Shown here one piece after another: positions 18,379 through 25,816 of a stretch of DNA of 64,000 nucleotides. Under the pieces are notes generated by a model that did no database searches, had not been told where the DNA came from, and was given only the letters and a program-made list of their open reading frames with translations. This DNA is from CAVQJU01 sp963729215 (GTDB taxonomy: Bacteria; Acidobacteriota; Vicinamibacteria; Vicinamibacterales; CAVVIG01): assembly GCA_963729215.1 (NCBI GenBank), contig CAVSND010000009.1, positions 62,001 to 126,000 on the forward strand, read 5' to 3'. The first letter of the stretch is position 1, and every line of letters begins with the position of its first letter. The position numbers and the translations under genes were made by a program.

Positions 18379-19455
18379 TCAAATGTTGAAAAAGAATTCC
18401 GGGATGCCGACGATGTATTTCAGGTTGATGACCCAGCGGAGCAGCATCTTGATCGGCAGGGACATCATCATGAGGAACAGGAACACGGTGACGTAGTACC
18501 GCGGCGGGCCCAGCTTCAGGTAATACGTCTTGAGCCATGCTTTCGCCAGAATGACCGGCAGGGCAAAGACATAGAACAGGACGAGCAGGATCCCGAATAT
18601 CTCGCGCAACAGCCAGAACTCCGGCAACCCGGTGCGGAACAGCCGGACCCAGATGTACTCCGACAGGTTGACGTTCGTGAGCGCCTCGAGCTTGTGGATG
18701 TCCCAGAACTCGAACGGCCCGAAGAAGTTCCAGTTCGGCCCGCGCAGGAACGTCCCCAGCACGATCAGCGAGGACCAGAGCACCGCGAACCCGAACAGGA
18801 AGATCGCGATTTCAGGTTTCCGTTCGTTGAACGTGAAGTAGCCGTTGCCCTTCGGGTTCTTGTCCACGTACGGGATGCAGATGAGGCCCACGATGATCAG
18901 GCCCGGCAGCACGACTCCGGCCAGCCAGGGATCGAAGTAGACCAGCATTTCCTGCAGGCCGAGGAAGTACCACGGCGCCTTCGACGGGTTCGGCGTGTTC
19001 GCCGGATTCGCCGGCTGCTCGAGCGGCGCTTTCAGGAAAATCGACCAGACGATCAGCACGACCGAGCAGAGGATGAGCGAGATCAGCTCCGTGTAAACCA
19101 GGTCGGGCCAGACCCAGACCCGATCCGACTCGGCTTTTTCGATCGGCCCCTCGCCTGCCGCGATCCGGCGGTCGTTGAGCACGCCTTCACGAATCGAGTA
19201 CCAGACGAAAAAGACGAGCAGGAAGATCAGGCCGACAATCGGCACGTTGTCCGGCTTGGTGACGACGAGCCGGAAGTTCGGGTCGAAGGTGCCGAAGATG
19301 AAGAAGACCGCCAGGAACCCCAGCGCCCCGTACCCGACGGCGTTGCCGGCAATCCGCTCGCGTTTCCACAGCATCACGGCGAGCAGCCCGCACGCAATGA
19401 CGAAGAACAGCTTCGGGTCGGCGACCGCGTTGAAGATGCCTTTGATGAAATTCAT
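18379..19455 (-). CDS. petD: Cytochrome b C-terminal part (subunit IV-like) with extra helices
   Basis: A 358-residue integral membrane protein corresponding to the C-terminal half of cytochrome b (subunit IV of b6f). The core contains WVWPDLVYTELISLILCSVV and then the quinol-oxidation (Qo) motif as APWYFLGLQEM in place of PEWY. DPWLAGVVLPGLIIVGLICI and a conserved IPYVD follow. Subunit IV is normally about 160 residues. Here about 100 residues precede the core, with two or three helices. About 120 follow it, including REIFGILLVLFYVFALPVIL and YYVTVFLFLMMMSLPIKMLL. It sits between the b6-like gene and the octaheme cytochrome. The symbol is by analogy only. Confidence 0.85.
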   Translation of the reverse strand: MNFIKGIFNAVADPKLFFVIACGLLAVMLWKRERIAGNAVGYGALGFLAVFFIFGTFDPNFRLVVTKPDNVPIVGLIFLLVFFVWYSIREGVLNDRRIAAGEGPIEKAESDRVWVWPDLVYTELISLILCSVVLIVWSIFLKAPLEQPANPANTPNPSKAPWYFLGLQEMLVYFDPWLAGVVLPGLIIVGLICIPYVDKNPKGNGYFTFNERKPEIAIFLFGFAVLWSSLIVLGTFLRGPNWNFFGPFEFWDIHKLEALTNVNLSEYIWVRLFRTGLPEFWLLREIFGILLVLFYVFALPVILAKAWLKTYYLKLGPPRYYVTVFLFLMMMSLPIKMLLRWVINLKYIVGIPEFFFNI

Positions 19456-19481
19456 AATTCCTGATTCGAAATTGTAAATTT

Positions 19482-20297
19482 CTACAGCGGGCCGCTGATG
19501 CCGCCGTCTTTACGAACGCGCCAGAAATGGACCGCCATGAGCACGGCGATGCCGAGCGGCAGCCCGACGCAGTGCAGCACGTAGAACCTGAGCAGGGCGC
19601 CCTCGCCGACGAACGTGCCGCCGAGCAGCGCGAACCGCGCGTCGTCGGCGGCGTGGATCAGCGGGACGTCGCCCAGCCGGAGCAACTGCGCGCCGGGCCC
19701 TTCGTGACCCAGGAACGGCGTCGCGCGCGCCATGTTCGAACCGACGGTGATGGCCCAGATCGCCAGCTGATCCCACGGCAGCAGGTACCCGGTGAACGAC
19801 AGCAGCAGCGTCAGCACGAGCATGACGACGCCGACCGACCAGTTGAACTCGCGCGGCGGCTTGTACGAACCGGTCATGAAGACGCGGAACATGTGCAGCC
19901 ACACCGTGATGACCATCGCATGCGCGCCCCAGCGGTGCATCTCGCGCATGATGCCGAGCGGCACGTGCTCCCGCAGACCGACGATGTCGGTGTAGGCGTA
20001 CTCGAGCGTGGGCCGGTAGTAGAACATCAGCAGCAGGCCCGTGAACGTGAGCACGAGGAAGAGAAAGAAGCTCAACCCGCCCATGCACCAGGTGTAGCGG
20101 AGCTTCACGCCCGACTTGCGGATCCGCACCGGGTGCAGGTGGAGGAAGACGTTGGACAACATCACGAGCACGCGGTTGCGATCGGTGCTCGGCCGATCGT
20201 GCCGGAAGACCGACTTCCAGACCTGCGTCTCGGTCAGCCACTCCCAGAACCTGACGAGCGGCCCTTCCTGTGGTGCAACGGTTTTCGTTTCAGCCAT
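19482..20297 (-). CDS. petB: b6-type cytochrome b (N-terminal, di-heme part)
   Basis: A 271-residue protein equivalent to cytochrome b6, with four main helices. Heme ligands: in helix B, MHRWGAHAMVITVWLH has His residues 14 apart; in helix D, LHCVGLPLGIAVLMAVHF has them 15 apart, the b6 spacing. The segment YTWCMGGLSFF aligns with FYCLGG of plastid/cyanobacterial b6, whose Cys covalently holds heme c(n). The end RKDGGISGPL matches the b6 C-terminus. About 50 extra N-terminal residues precede the first helix. The complex oxidises quinol (probably menaquinone; inferred) at the cytoplasmic membrane. The ATG at 20297 lies 72 bp after the Rieske stop, with a family B repeat in the gap. Confidence 0.93.
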   Translation of the reverse strand: MAETKTVAPQEGPLVRFWEWLTETQVWKSVFRHDRPSTDRNRVLVMLSNVFLHLHPVRIRKSGVKLRYTWCMGGLSFFLFLVLTFTGLLLMFYYRPTLEYAYTDIVGLREHVPLGIMREMHRWGAHAMVITVWLHMFRVFMTGSYKPPREFNWSVGVVMLVLTLLLSFTGYLLPWDQLAIWAITVGSNMARATPFLGHEGPGAQLLRLGDVPLIHAADDARFALLGGTFVGEGALLRFYVLHCVGLPLGIAVLMAVHFWRVRKDGGISGPL

Positions 20298-20307
20298 GGT
20301 CCTCTAC

Positions 20308-20361
20308 AAGTAGTGCAGGCCTTCAGGCCTGCCGAACGCGGACCTGCGGGTCCGCACTACA
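20308..20361. repeat. Family B palindromes between Rieske and cytochrome b genes
   Basis: Two adjacent palindromes, GCAGGCCTTCAGGCCTGC and GCGGACCTGCGGGTCCGC, are flanked by GTAGT and ACTAC so that the whole block forms a larger inverted repeat. The same family lies at 23284 and 38384. Confidence 0.82.
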
Positions 20362-20369
20362 TCTGTTCC

Positions 20370-21138
20370 TTACGCTTTTAGAAACGCTTCCGGGTCGATC
20401 CACTGACCCAGTTCGCGCTGGTAGTGCTTGCCCTTGTCCACCAGGATCTGCCCATCGTCGGCCAGCACGACGCGCGCGCGTTCGAGCGGACGCGGTGCGG
20501 GCCCCTCGAAGTTCACACCGGTCAGCCGGAAGCCGCTGCCGTGGCACGGACACTTGAACTTGCTCTCCGCGGACAGGTAGTTCGGCGTGCACCCGAGGTG
20601 CGTGCAGACGCTGATCAGCACGTAGAAGCCGCTCGCGTGCTGGTCGATGTCGTCCGGCGTGCGGATGATCCGAGATCCCGTACTTGTCCTTGAAGCGCTC
20701 GTCGACGCCCATCCCGTACTCGCTCGGGAAGCCGACCTTGAACTGCTGCGGCGGTTCGTTCAATACGTTCGGAAACATGAAACGGCCGGTCGCGGCGAGC
20801 GCGGCGGCCGACGCCGCCGAAAACGCGCCCCACGCGAGGCCCATCCAGGCACGCCGTGTCAGCAGGGGCGACGTGTCGTCGGGGTCGCGTGTGGCGGCGA
20901 CGGCCGGCTTGGCAGCCGCCGGCGCGGCCGCTGCGGCCTTGGCCTGCGCGCCACCGACGGAGGCCGCCGATGTCGTCTTGCCGGCCAGATCCGGCAGCGG
21001 TGCGGCGGGAGGCCGGGGCGCCGCTGGCTTTGCGGCGTGAGCGGCCGCCGGCGCCGGGGCACTGCTGACACCGGTCGCGGCAGGGTTAGCGCCGGCCGGC
21101 GGCGCGTTGGGCTCTACGGGCTTGTTCTCATCAGCCAT
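20370..21138 (-). CDS. petA: Rieske iron-sulfur protein (single-base frameshift)
   Basis: Rieske [2Fe-2S] subunit of the quinol oxidase complex. Cluster motifs are CTHLGCTP and CPCHGSGF. The membrane anchor is TRRAWMGLAWGAFSAASAAA (about residues 95-125), with a Tat-like RR just before it. About 90 residues of Ala/Pro-rich sequence precede the anchor, which is unusual. The frame breaks near 20672: ...KDKYGISDHPH should read KDKYGIWIIRTPDDIDQHAS, joining to FYVLISVCTHLGC. Removing one base restores 255 residues. The start at 21138 follows the HEAT gene by 2 bp. Confidence 0.9.
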
Positions 21139-21140
21139 CG

Positions 21141-22037
21141 TTATCCAATCACCTTCAGCGCCTCGAGCGCTGCCTGACGCACTTTCATGCTGCGATCCTG
21201 CTCGCTGAGCGTGCTGACCAGCGGCCGGAGCGACGCGTCCTTCAGCGTCGCGGCGGCGCGCAGCCCGCTGATTATCACATCAGCGATCGGATCCTGATCG
21301 TCGTCCTGGCGGACGTCGCGCTTGACCGTCCGCTCCACGTACCCGCGGTCGAGCATCTGCCGCAGCACGGCCGCCCCCTCCGCCCGGTTGTGGCGTGCCA
21401 GCGCCACCGCGGCATTCCAGCGAACGTCGGGCGTGTTGTCTTCGAGCGCCGTCCGCAGTGTATCGATCTGGGCATCGCCCGGCAGCGCGCCGAGCGCGTA
21501 GACGACCATCTTCCGGATGCCGGCGTCCACGTCGGGGGCCTGATACAGCGGGATGAGTTGCGGGACGACGGCCGGGTCGCCGGATGAGCCGAGCGCCCAG
21601 ATCACGCTGATACGGGTTTCGCTGTCGGGATCGTCCAGGGCGTGCGTGAGGTCCGCGACCGCATCAGCCGGCATCGGCGGATCGAGACGCCCGATCGCGA
21701 GCGCCAGGTAGCGCCGGACCTGCTGGTCGCCTTTCGACTCCTGAAACGCCTTGACCAGAGCCGGGGCCAGCGTGCGATCGGCGCGGACCTTCGGGTCCGC
21801 CATCAGCCGCGACAATTCGTACGCGGCCGGCCAGCGTCGATCGGACCCGCCGTTGCGAATTTCGGCAAGGTAATCCTGCGCGGAGCGGTTGTCCGCGAGC
21901 AGCGAGCGAAAGCCCACGTAGACCATCACCACAACCGCCACGACGATCAACGGGATCAGAAAGAACTGAACAGCCAGGGCGGGTGCGGCGGCTAGCGGAT
22001 TTCGAGCAGCGGTTTCGCGCTCGACGAGTTTGTCCAT
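21141..22037 (-). CDS. Membrane-anchored HEAT-repeat protein at head of bc operon
   Basis: A 298-residue protein with one N-terminal membrane helix (about residues 23-48, AVQFFLIPLIVVAVVVMVYV). Several HEAT/PBS-lyase-type repeats follow, for example DADAVADLTHALDDPDSETR-like units, VRRYLALAIGRL, SVIWALGSSGD, MVVYALGALPGD and WNAAVALARHN. It has no enzymatic residues. As the first gene of the Rieske-cytochrome b operon it probably has a scaffold or assembly role; that is inference from position. Not a bilin lyase as far as I can tell. Confidence 0.75.
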   Translation of the reverse strand: MDKLVERETAARNPLAAAPALAVQFFLIPLIVVAVVVMVYVGFRSLLADNRSAQDYLAEIRNGGSDRRWPAAYELSRLMADPKVRADRTLAPALVKAFQESKGDQQVRRYLALAIGRLDPPMPADAVADLTHALDDPDSETRISVIWALGSSGDPAVVPQLIPLYQAPDVDAGIRKMVVYALGALPGDAQIDTLRTALEDNTPDVRWNAAVALARHNRAEGAAVLRQMLDRGYVERTVKRDVRQDDDQDPIADVIISGLRAAATLKDASLRPLVSTLSEQDRSMKVRQAALEALKVIG

Positions 22038-22133
22038 GAATGGGAGTGAACCGGGCGCGCCTCGGACCGTCCGAAGCGTCTAAGTTTTACTACGTGTAGC
22101 CTTTAGCGGTCAAGGAGGAGCGGACGAGGCGTC

Positions 22134-22236
22134 AAGAGGTTAGAGGTTGGAGGATTAGGGCAAAGAACCGTGTTCAGCAACCCCTCTTTCCTTACTCCCC
22201 AACCTCTAACCTCCAACCTCTGAGCCCTAACCTCTA
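22134..22236. repeat. Family F AGAGGTTAGAGGTTGGAGG inverted repeat
   Basis: The gap between ilvC and the HEAT gene holds AAGAGGTTAGAGGTTGGAGG facing AACCTCTAACCTCCAACCTC, then AGCCCTAACCTCTAGCCC, forming a long imperfect hairpin. The ilvC stop codon (TAG, 22227-22229) lies inside it. A second copy separates sdhA and sdhB (37549). Confidence 0.85.
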
Positions 22237-23270
22237 GCCCTTACCCCCGTGACCGGCTCTTCCGTCTGGACCTTGACCGGCCGCAGGAACGGCATCATGG
22301 CGCGTAGTTTCTCGCCCACCTGCTCGACGAGGATGTGCTGTTCGATCTGGCGCTGCTTGGTAAACCAGGGCCGGCCGTTGTCGTTCTCGGCGATCCAGCC
22401 CTTGGCGTAGTCGCCGGACTGAATGTCGGCCAGAATCTTTTTCATGGCCTTACGCGTCTCGTCGGTCACGATCTTCGGGCCGCCCGTGTAGTCGCCGTGC
22501 TCGGCCGTGTCGCTGATCGAGTAGCGCATGTAGTTCAAGCCGCCCTGGTAGACCAGGTCCACGATGAGCTTCAGCTCGTGCAGGCATTCGAAGTACGCGA
22601 TCTCCGGCTGGTAACCGGCGTCCACGAGCGTCTGGAATCCCGCCTTGATGAGCGCGCTGACGCCGCCGCAGAGGACGGCCTGCTCGCCGAAGAGATCCGT
22701 CTCGGTTTCTTCAGCGAACGTCGTCTCGATCACGCCCGCGCGCATGACGCCGATGCCTTTCGCATACGACAGCGTAATGGCGCGCGCCTTCCCCGTCGCG
22801 TCCTGGTGAATGGCAAACAGGGCCGGGGTGCCCGCGCCTTCCACGTACAGCTCGCGCACCCGATGGCCCGGCGACTTCGGCGCCACCATCGCCACGTCGA
22901 GGTCCTTCCGCGGGACGATGGCATTGAACCGGATGTTGAAGCCGTGCGCGAACATCAGCATCGCCCCCTGATGCAGGTTGGGCTCGATCTCGCTGGTGTA
23001 CATCTTTCCCTGGCTGTGGTCGGGCGTCAGGATCATCACGACGTCGGCCCACTTGGCGGCCTCGGCGACGCTGACGACTTCGAGGCCCGCCGCCCGCGCC
23101 TTCTCGACCGACTTGCTCGTGGCCGGCAGCCCCACCTTCACGCTCACGCCGCTGTCCTTCAGGTTCAGCGCGTGCGCGTGGCCCTGCGATCCGTACCCGA
23201 TGACGGCGACTTTCTTCCCGCGAATGATCGCGATGTCTGCCGCATCTTCGTAATACATCTTTGCTGCCAT
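22227..23270 (-). CDS. ilvC: Ketol-acid reductoisomerase
   Basis: Converts acetolactate or acetohydroxybutyrate to dihydroxy acids using NADPH and Mg2+ in Ile/Val/Leu synthesis. Class I (short) enzyme, 347 residues. The Rossmann motif is VIGYGSQGHAHALNLKDSG (about residues 23-41). The metal-binding C-terminal knotted domain has FGEQAVLCGG and YFECLHELKLIVDLVYQGGL. The last residues VRARG and the stop are encoded by a family F repeat, so the natural C-terminus may have been altered. It is the last gene of the pheA-ilvDBNC operon. Confidence 0.97.
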   Translation of the reverse strand: MAAKMYYEDAADIAIIRGKKVAVIGYGSQGHAHALNLKDSGVSVKVGLPATSKSVEKARAAGLEVVSVAEAAKWADVVMILTPDHSQGKMYTSEIEPNLHQGAMLMFAHGFNIRFNAIVPRKDLDVAMVAPKSPGHRVRELYVEGAGTPALFAIHQDATGKARAITLSYAKGIGVMRAGVIETTFAEETETDLFGEQAVLCGGVSALIKAGFQTLVDAGYQPEIAYFECLHELKLIVDLVYQGGLNYMRYSISDTAEHGDYTGGPKIVTDETRKAMKKILADIQSGDYAKGWIAENDNGRPWFTKQRQIEQHILVEQVGEKLRAMMPFLRPVKVQTEEPVTGVRARG

Positions 23271-23283
23271 GAGAATCTCCTCA

Positions 23284-23369
23284 TATCGCGGACCTGCAGG
23301 TCCGCACTGCTACTGTCCCTGTGTAGGTCCATATCTAGTGCAGGCCTTCACGGCCTGCGCGACCTACAC
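23284..23369. repeat. Family B palindromes between ilvN and ilvC
   Basis: GCGGACCTGCAGGTCCGC and GTGCAGGCCTTCACGGCCTG-type palindromes are separated by about 35 bp. Outer arms GTGTAGGT and ACCTACAC also pair. The block runs into the 3' end of ilvN. Confidence 0.8.
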
Positions 23370-23909
23370 CGAATAATCGCCCAGATTGTCGTGCCCCGCC
23401 GGGACGGCCTCGACGGGCCGCTGGACCGCCGCCCCCGTGCCGCGCGCCATGGCCACCAGCCCCGTTCTGACCATCTCGACCACGCCGTAGGGCCGGACCA
23501 CCTCGAGCAAGCTGTCAATCTTATCCTCGGTGCCCGTGGCTTCGATCACCAGAGAATCCGCGCTGACGTCGATGACGCGCGCGCGGTAGACCTCGACGAG
23601 CTGCATGACCTGCGCGCGGACATCGCCGGCCGCGGACACCTTGATCAGCGCGAGGTCGCGGGCAATCGTCGGCCGCTGCGTGATGTTTTCGACACGCCGG
23701 ACCGGCACCAGCTTGTACAGGTTGGCCTCCAGCCGCCGCGCACCGTACTCGTCCGTGTCCACCACGACCGTCATGCGCGATATGCCGGCCTGCTCCGTCC
23801 GGCCGACCGTCAACGATTCGATATTGAACGCGCGGCGCCGGAACAGCGACGCCACGCGGTTCAGCACACCGGGCTTGTTGTCTACATACACCGCAAACGT
23901 ATGAATCAT
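23364..23909 (-). CDS. ilvN: Acetolactate synthase small (regulatory) subunit
   Basis: Regulatory subunit that activates IlvB and confers valine feedback inhibition. 181 residues. The N-terminal ACT domain (MIHTFAVYVDNKPGVLNRVA; NIESLTVGRTEQAGISRMTV) is followed by the ALS_ss_C domain (ARDLALIKVSAAGDVRAQVM). The ATG at 23909 matches the family start. In the sequence as given, the frame upstream is open into ilvB, giving an apparent fusion. I attribute this to a missing base at the end of ilvB. Confidence 0.93.
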   Translation of the reverse strand: MIHTFAVYVDNKPGVLNRVASLFRRRAFNIESLTVGRTEQAGISRMTVVVDTDEYGARRLEANLYKLVPVRRVENITQRPTIARDLALIKVSAAGDVRAQVMQLVEVYRARVIDVSADSLVIEATGTEDKIDSLLEVVRPYGVVEMVRTGLVAMARGTGAAVQRPVEAVPAGHDNLGDYSV

Positions 23910-23928
23910 GAAACAGATCCTCAGACGA

Positions 23929-24012
23929 CATGAACCACAAAGGCCACGAAGAACACGAAGAAGACCTTTTCCGAAATCGTGTTGCTCAGTGGCCTTCGTG
24001 GCTTTGTGAAGA
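23929..24012. repeat. Family D CCACAAAGGCCACGAAG inverted repeat between ilvB and ilvN
   Basis: ACCACAAAGGCCACGAAGAA, then CACGAAGAAG, faces GGCCTTCGTGGCTTTGTGAA. The arms are about 17 bp and imperfect, with about 35 bp between them. Confidence 0.82.
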
Positions 24013-24021
24013 ATTCTCGTT

Positions 24022-25731
24022 TTAGTCCGCTGCCGTCTCCACAATTGGTGAGACGGGCGCCGGATCATCTTGTGCAGATCGGCGCCGGCCGGGACCATCG
24101 GGTACACCGAGTCTTCCTGTTCGACGCGGAAGTCGATGAGCGACACGCCGTGATGACGGCGGGCGGCCTGGACGGCGTCCTCGACGCCGCCGCGCTTGTC
24201 GACGGCGCGGCCGAATGCCCCGAACGCCTCGGCCAGCTTGACGAAATCGGGGCCCGTGATCGGCGTGGCGGCATAGCGTTTGTCGTAGAAGAACTCCTGC
24301 CACTGCCGGACCATGCCCAGGTAGCCGTTGTTGATGATCGCGATATTGATATCGAGACCTTCCTGCATCGCCGTCGCCAGCTCGCACATCGTCATCTGAA
24401 AGCCGCCGTCGCCCACGACGACCCAGACCTCGGCCTCGGGACGCGCCATCTTCGCGCCAATCGCCGCAGGCAGCGCAAAGCCCATCGTGCCCAGGCCGCC
24501 CGACGTGATCAGCGACCGCGGCGAGTCGTGCTTGTCGTACTGCGCTTCCCACATCTGATGCTGGCCGACGTCGGTGACGACGACCGCGTTGCCGTCGGTG
24601 AGACGCCAGATGTCGTTGATGACGTGCGCGGCGTAGAGATGCCCGTTGTCCGGCAGGTTCTGGATGTCGCGGACGGCGGAATCACCCTTGAGCTCGGCGA
24701 TGTGCTGGTGCCACGCCGTCCGCGGGTTCGGCGCCAGACCCGGCAGCCATTCGGCGATGGCCGGACGCGAGGTCCTTCGCAATCGCCACGTCCACGCGCA
24801 CGTTCTTGTTCAACTCGGCGCGATCGATGTCGACGTGGATTTTCTTCGCGTTCAGCGCGTAGGTTCGCAGGTTGCCGGTGACCCGATCGTCGAACCGCAT
24901 GCCGAGCGCGATCAGCAGATCGGCTTCCTGGATCGCGGTATTCACCCACGCTTCGCCGTGCATGCCCATCATGCCCAGGTTGAGCGGATGCGACGCCGGC
25001 ACGCCGCCGATGCCGAGCAGCGTCACCGCAATCGGAATCCGCGCCTTCTCGGCCAGCGCGACGATCTCACGCTCGGCGCCCGACAACGTCACGCCGTGTC
25101 CCGCGAGAATCAGCGGACGCTCGGAGGCGTTCAGCAGCGCCAGCGCTTCGGCCGCGGTCCCGTCGCCCGGCATCGCATCGTCGCGCGTCTCCATGAGCTG
25201 GGGGACAGTCGCGTCCCAATCGACCTCGCAGGTTCCGGTCTGCGCGTCCTTCGTGATGTCCACCAGCACCGGCCCCGGACGGCCGTTCGCGGCCACGGCG
25301 AACGCCTCACGCACGGCGCCCGCGACGTCTTCAGCGCGGGTCACGAGGTAGTTGTGCTTCGTGATCGGCAGCGTGATGCCGGTGATGTCGGTCTCCTGGA
25401 ATGCATCGGATCCGATCAGCTTGCTGCCGACCTGGCCCGTGATGCAGACAATCGGCGACGAATCCAGCATGGCGGTTGCGATGCCGGTGACCATGTTGGT
25501 CGCTCCGGGACCCGACGTCGCGATGGCGACGCCGACCTTGCCGCTCGCACGCGCGTAGCCGTCGGCCATGTGCGTCGCGCCCTGTTCGTGGCGGACCAGG
25601 ACATGGTGAATCGGATAACCCAGCATCGCGTCGTATGCCGGCAGAATCGCGCCGCCCGGGTAACCGAACACATCGGTCACTCCCTCGCGAACCAACGCTT
25701 CCCACAACGCCTGCGCACCTGTCATTGCCAT
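24022..25731 (-). CDS. ilvB: Acetolactate synthase large subunit (two single-base indels)
   Basis: TPP-dependent catalytic subunit of acetohydroxyacid synthase. Start MAMTGAQALWEALVREGVTD; the catalytic Glu is in VRHEQGATHMADGYA. The FAD/quinone-oxidase-like middle domain follows (TKHNYLVTRAEDVAGAV; VTLLGIGGVPASHP). The TPP motif is GDGGFQMTMCELATAMQEGL ... INN. The frame shifts near 24761 (one extra base; AKDLAS then AIAEWLPGLAPNP). A second break near 24058 lacks one base; restoring it gives MIRAPVSPIVETAAD and a stop at 24022, total 569 residues. Without that correction the frame runs on into ilvN. Confidence 0.9.
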
Positions 25732-25751
25732 ATGAAAATCCTCAAAGTCTC

Positions 25752-25812
25752 CGTCGCAGTGGCCGGATTCAGCCGGCCGACGTCACGTCCGCCCGAAGCG
25801 GACGCGACGTGC
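25752..25812. repeat. Family A palindromes between ilvD and ilvB
   Basis: GTGGCCGGATTCAGCCGGCC and CGTCCGCCCGAAGCGGACG lie in the 85-bp gap between ilvD (stop 25817) and the ilvB start. They belong to the same family as those in mutL (266) and at 50764. Confidence 0.78.
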
Positions 25813-25816
25813 TCAC

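Noticed and set aside
15475..19464. A 1,329-codon open frame on the plus strand opposite the octaheme cytochrome and subunit IV genes
   Set aside because: High-GC antisense shadow. The minus-strand genes have clear heme and membrane motifs, while the plus-strand product is a low-complexity Arg/Asp/His/Val-rich sequence with no recognisable domain.
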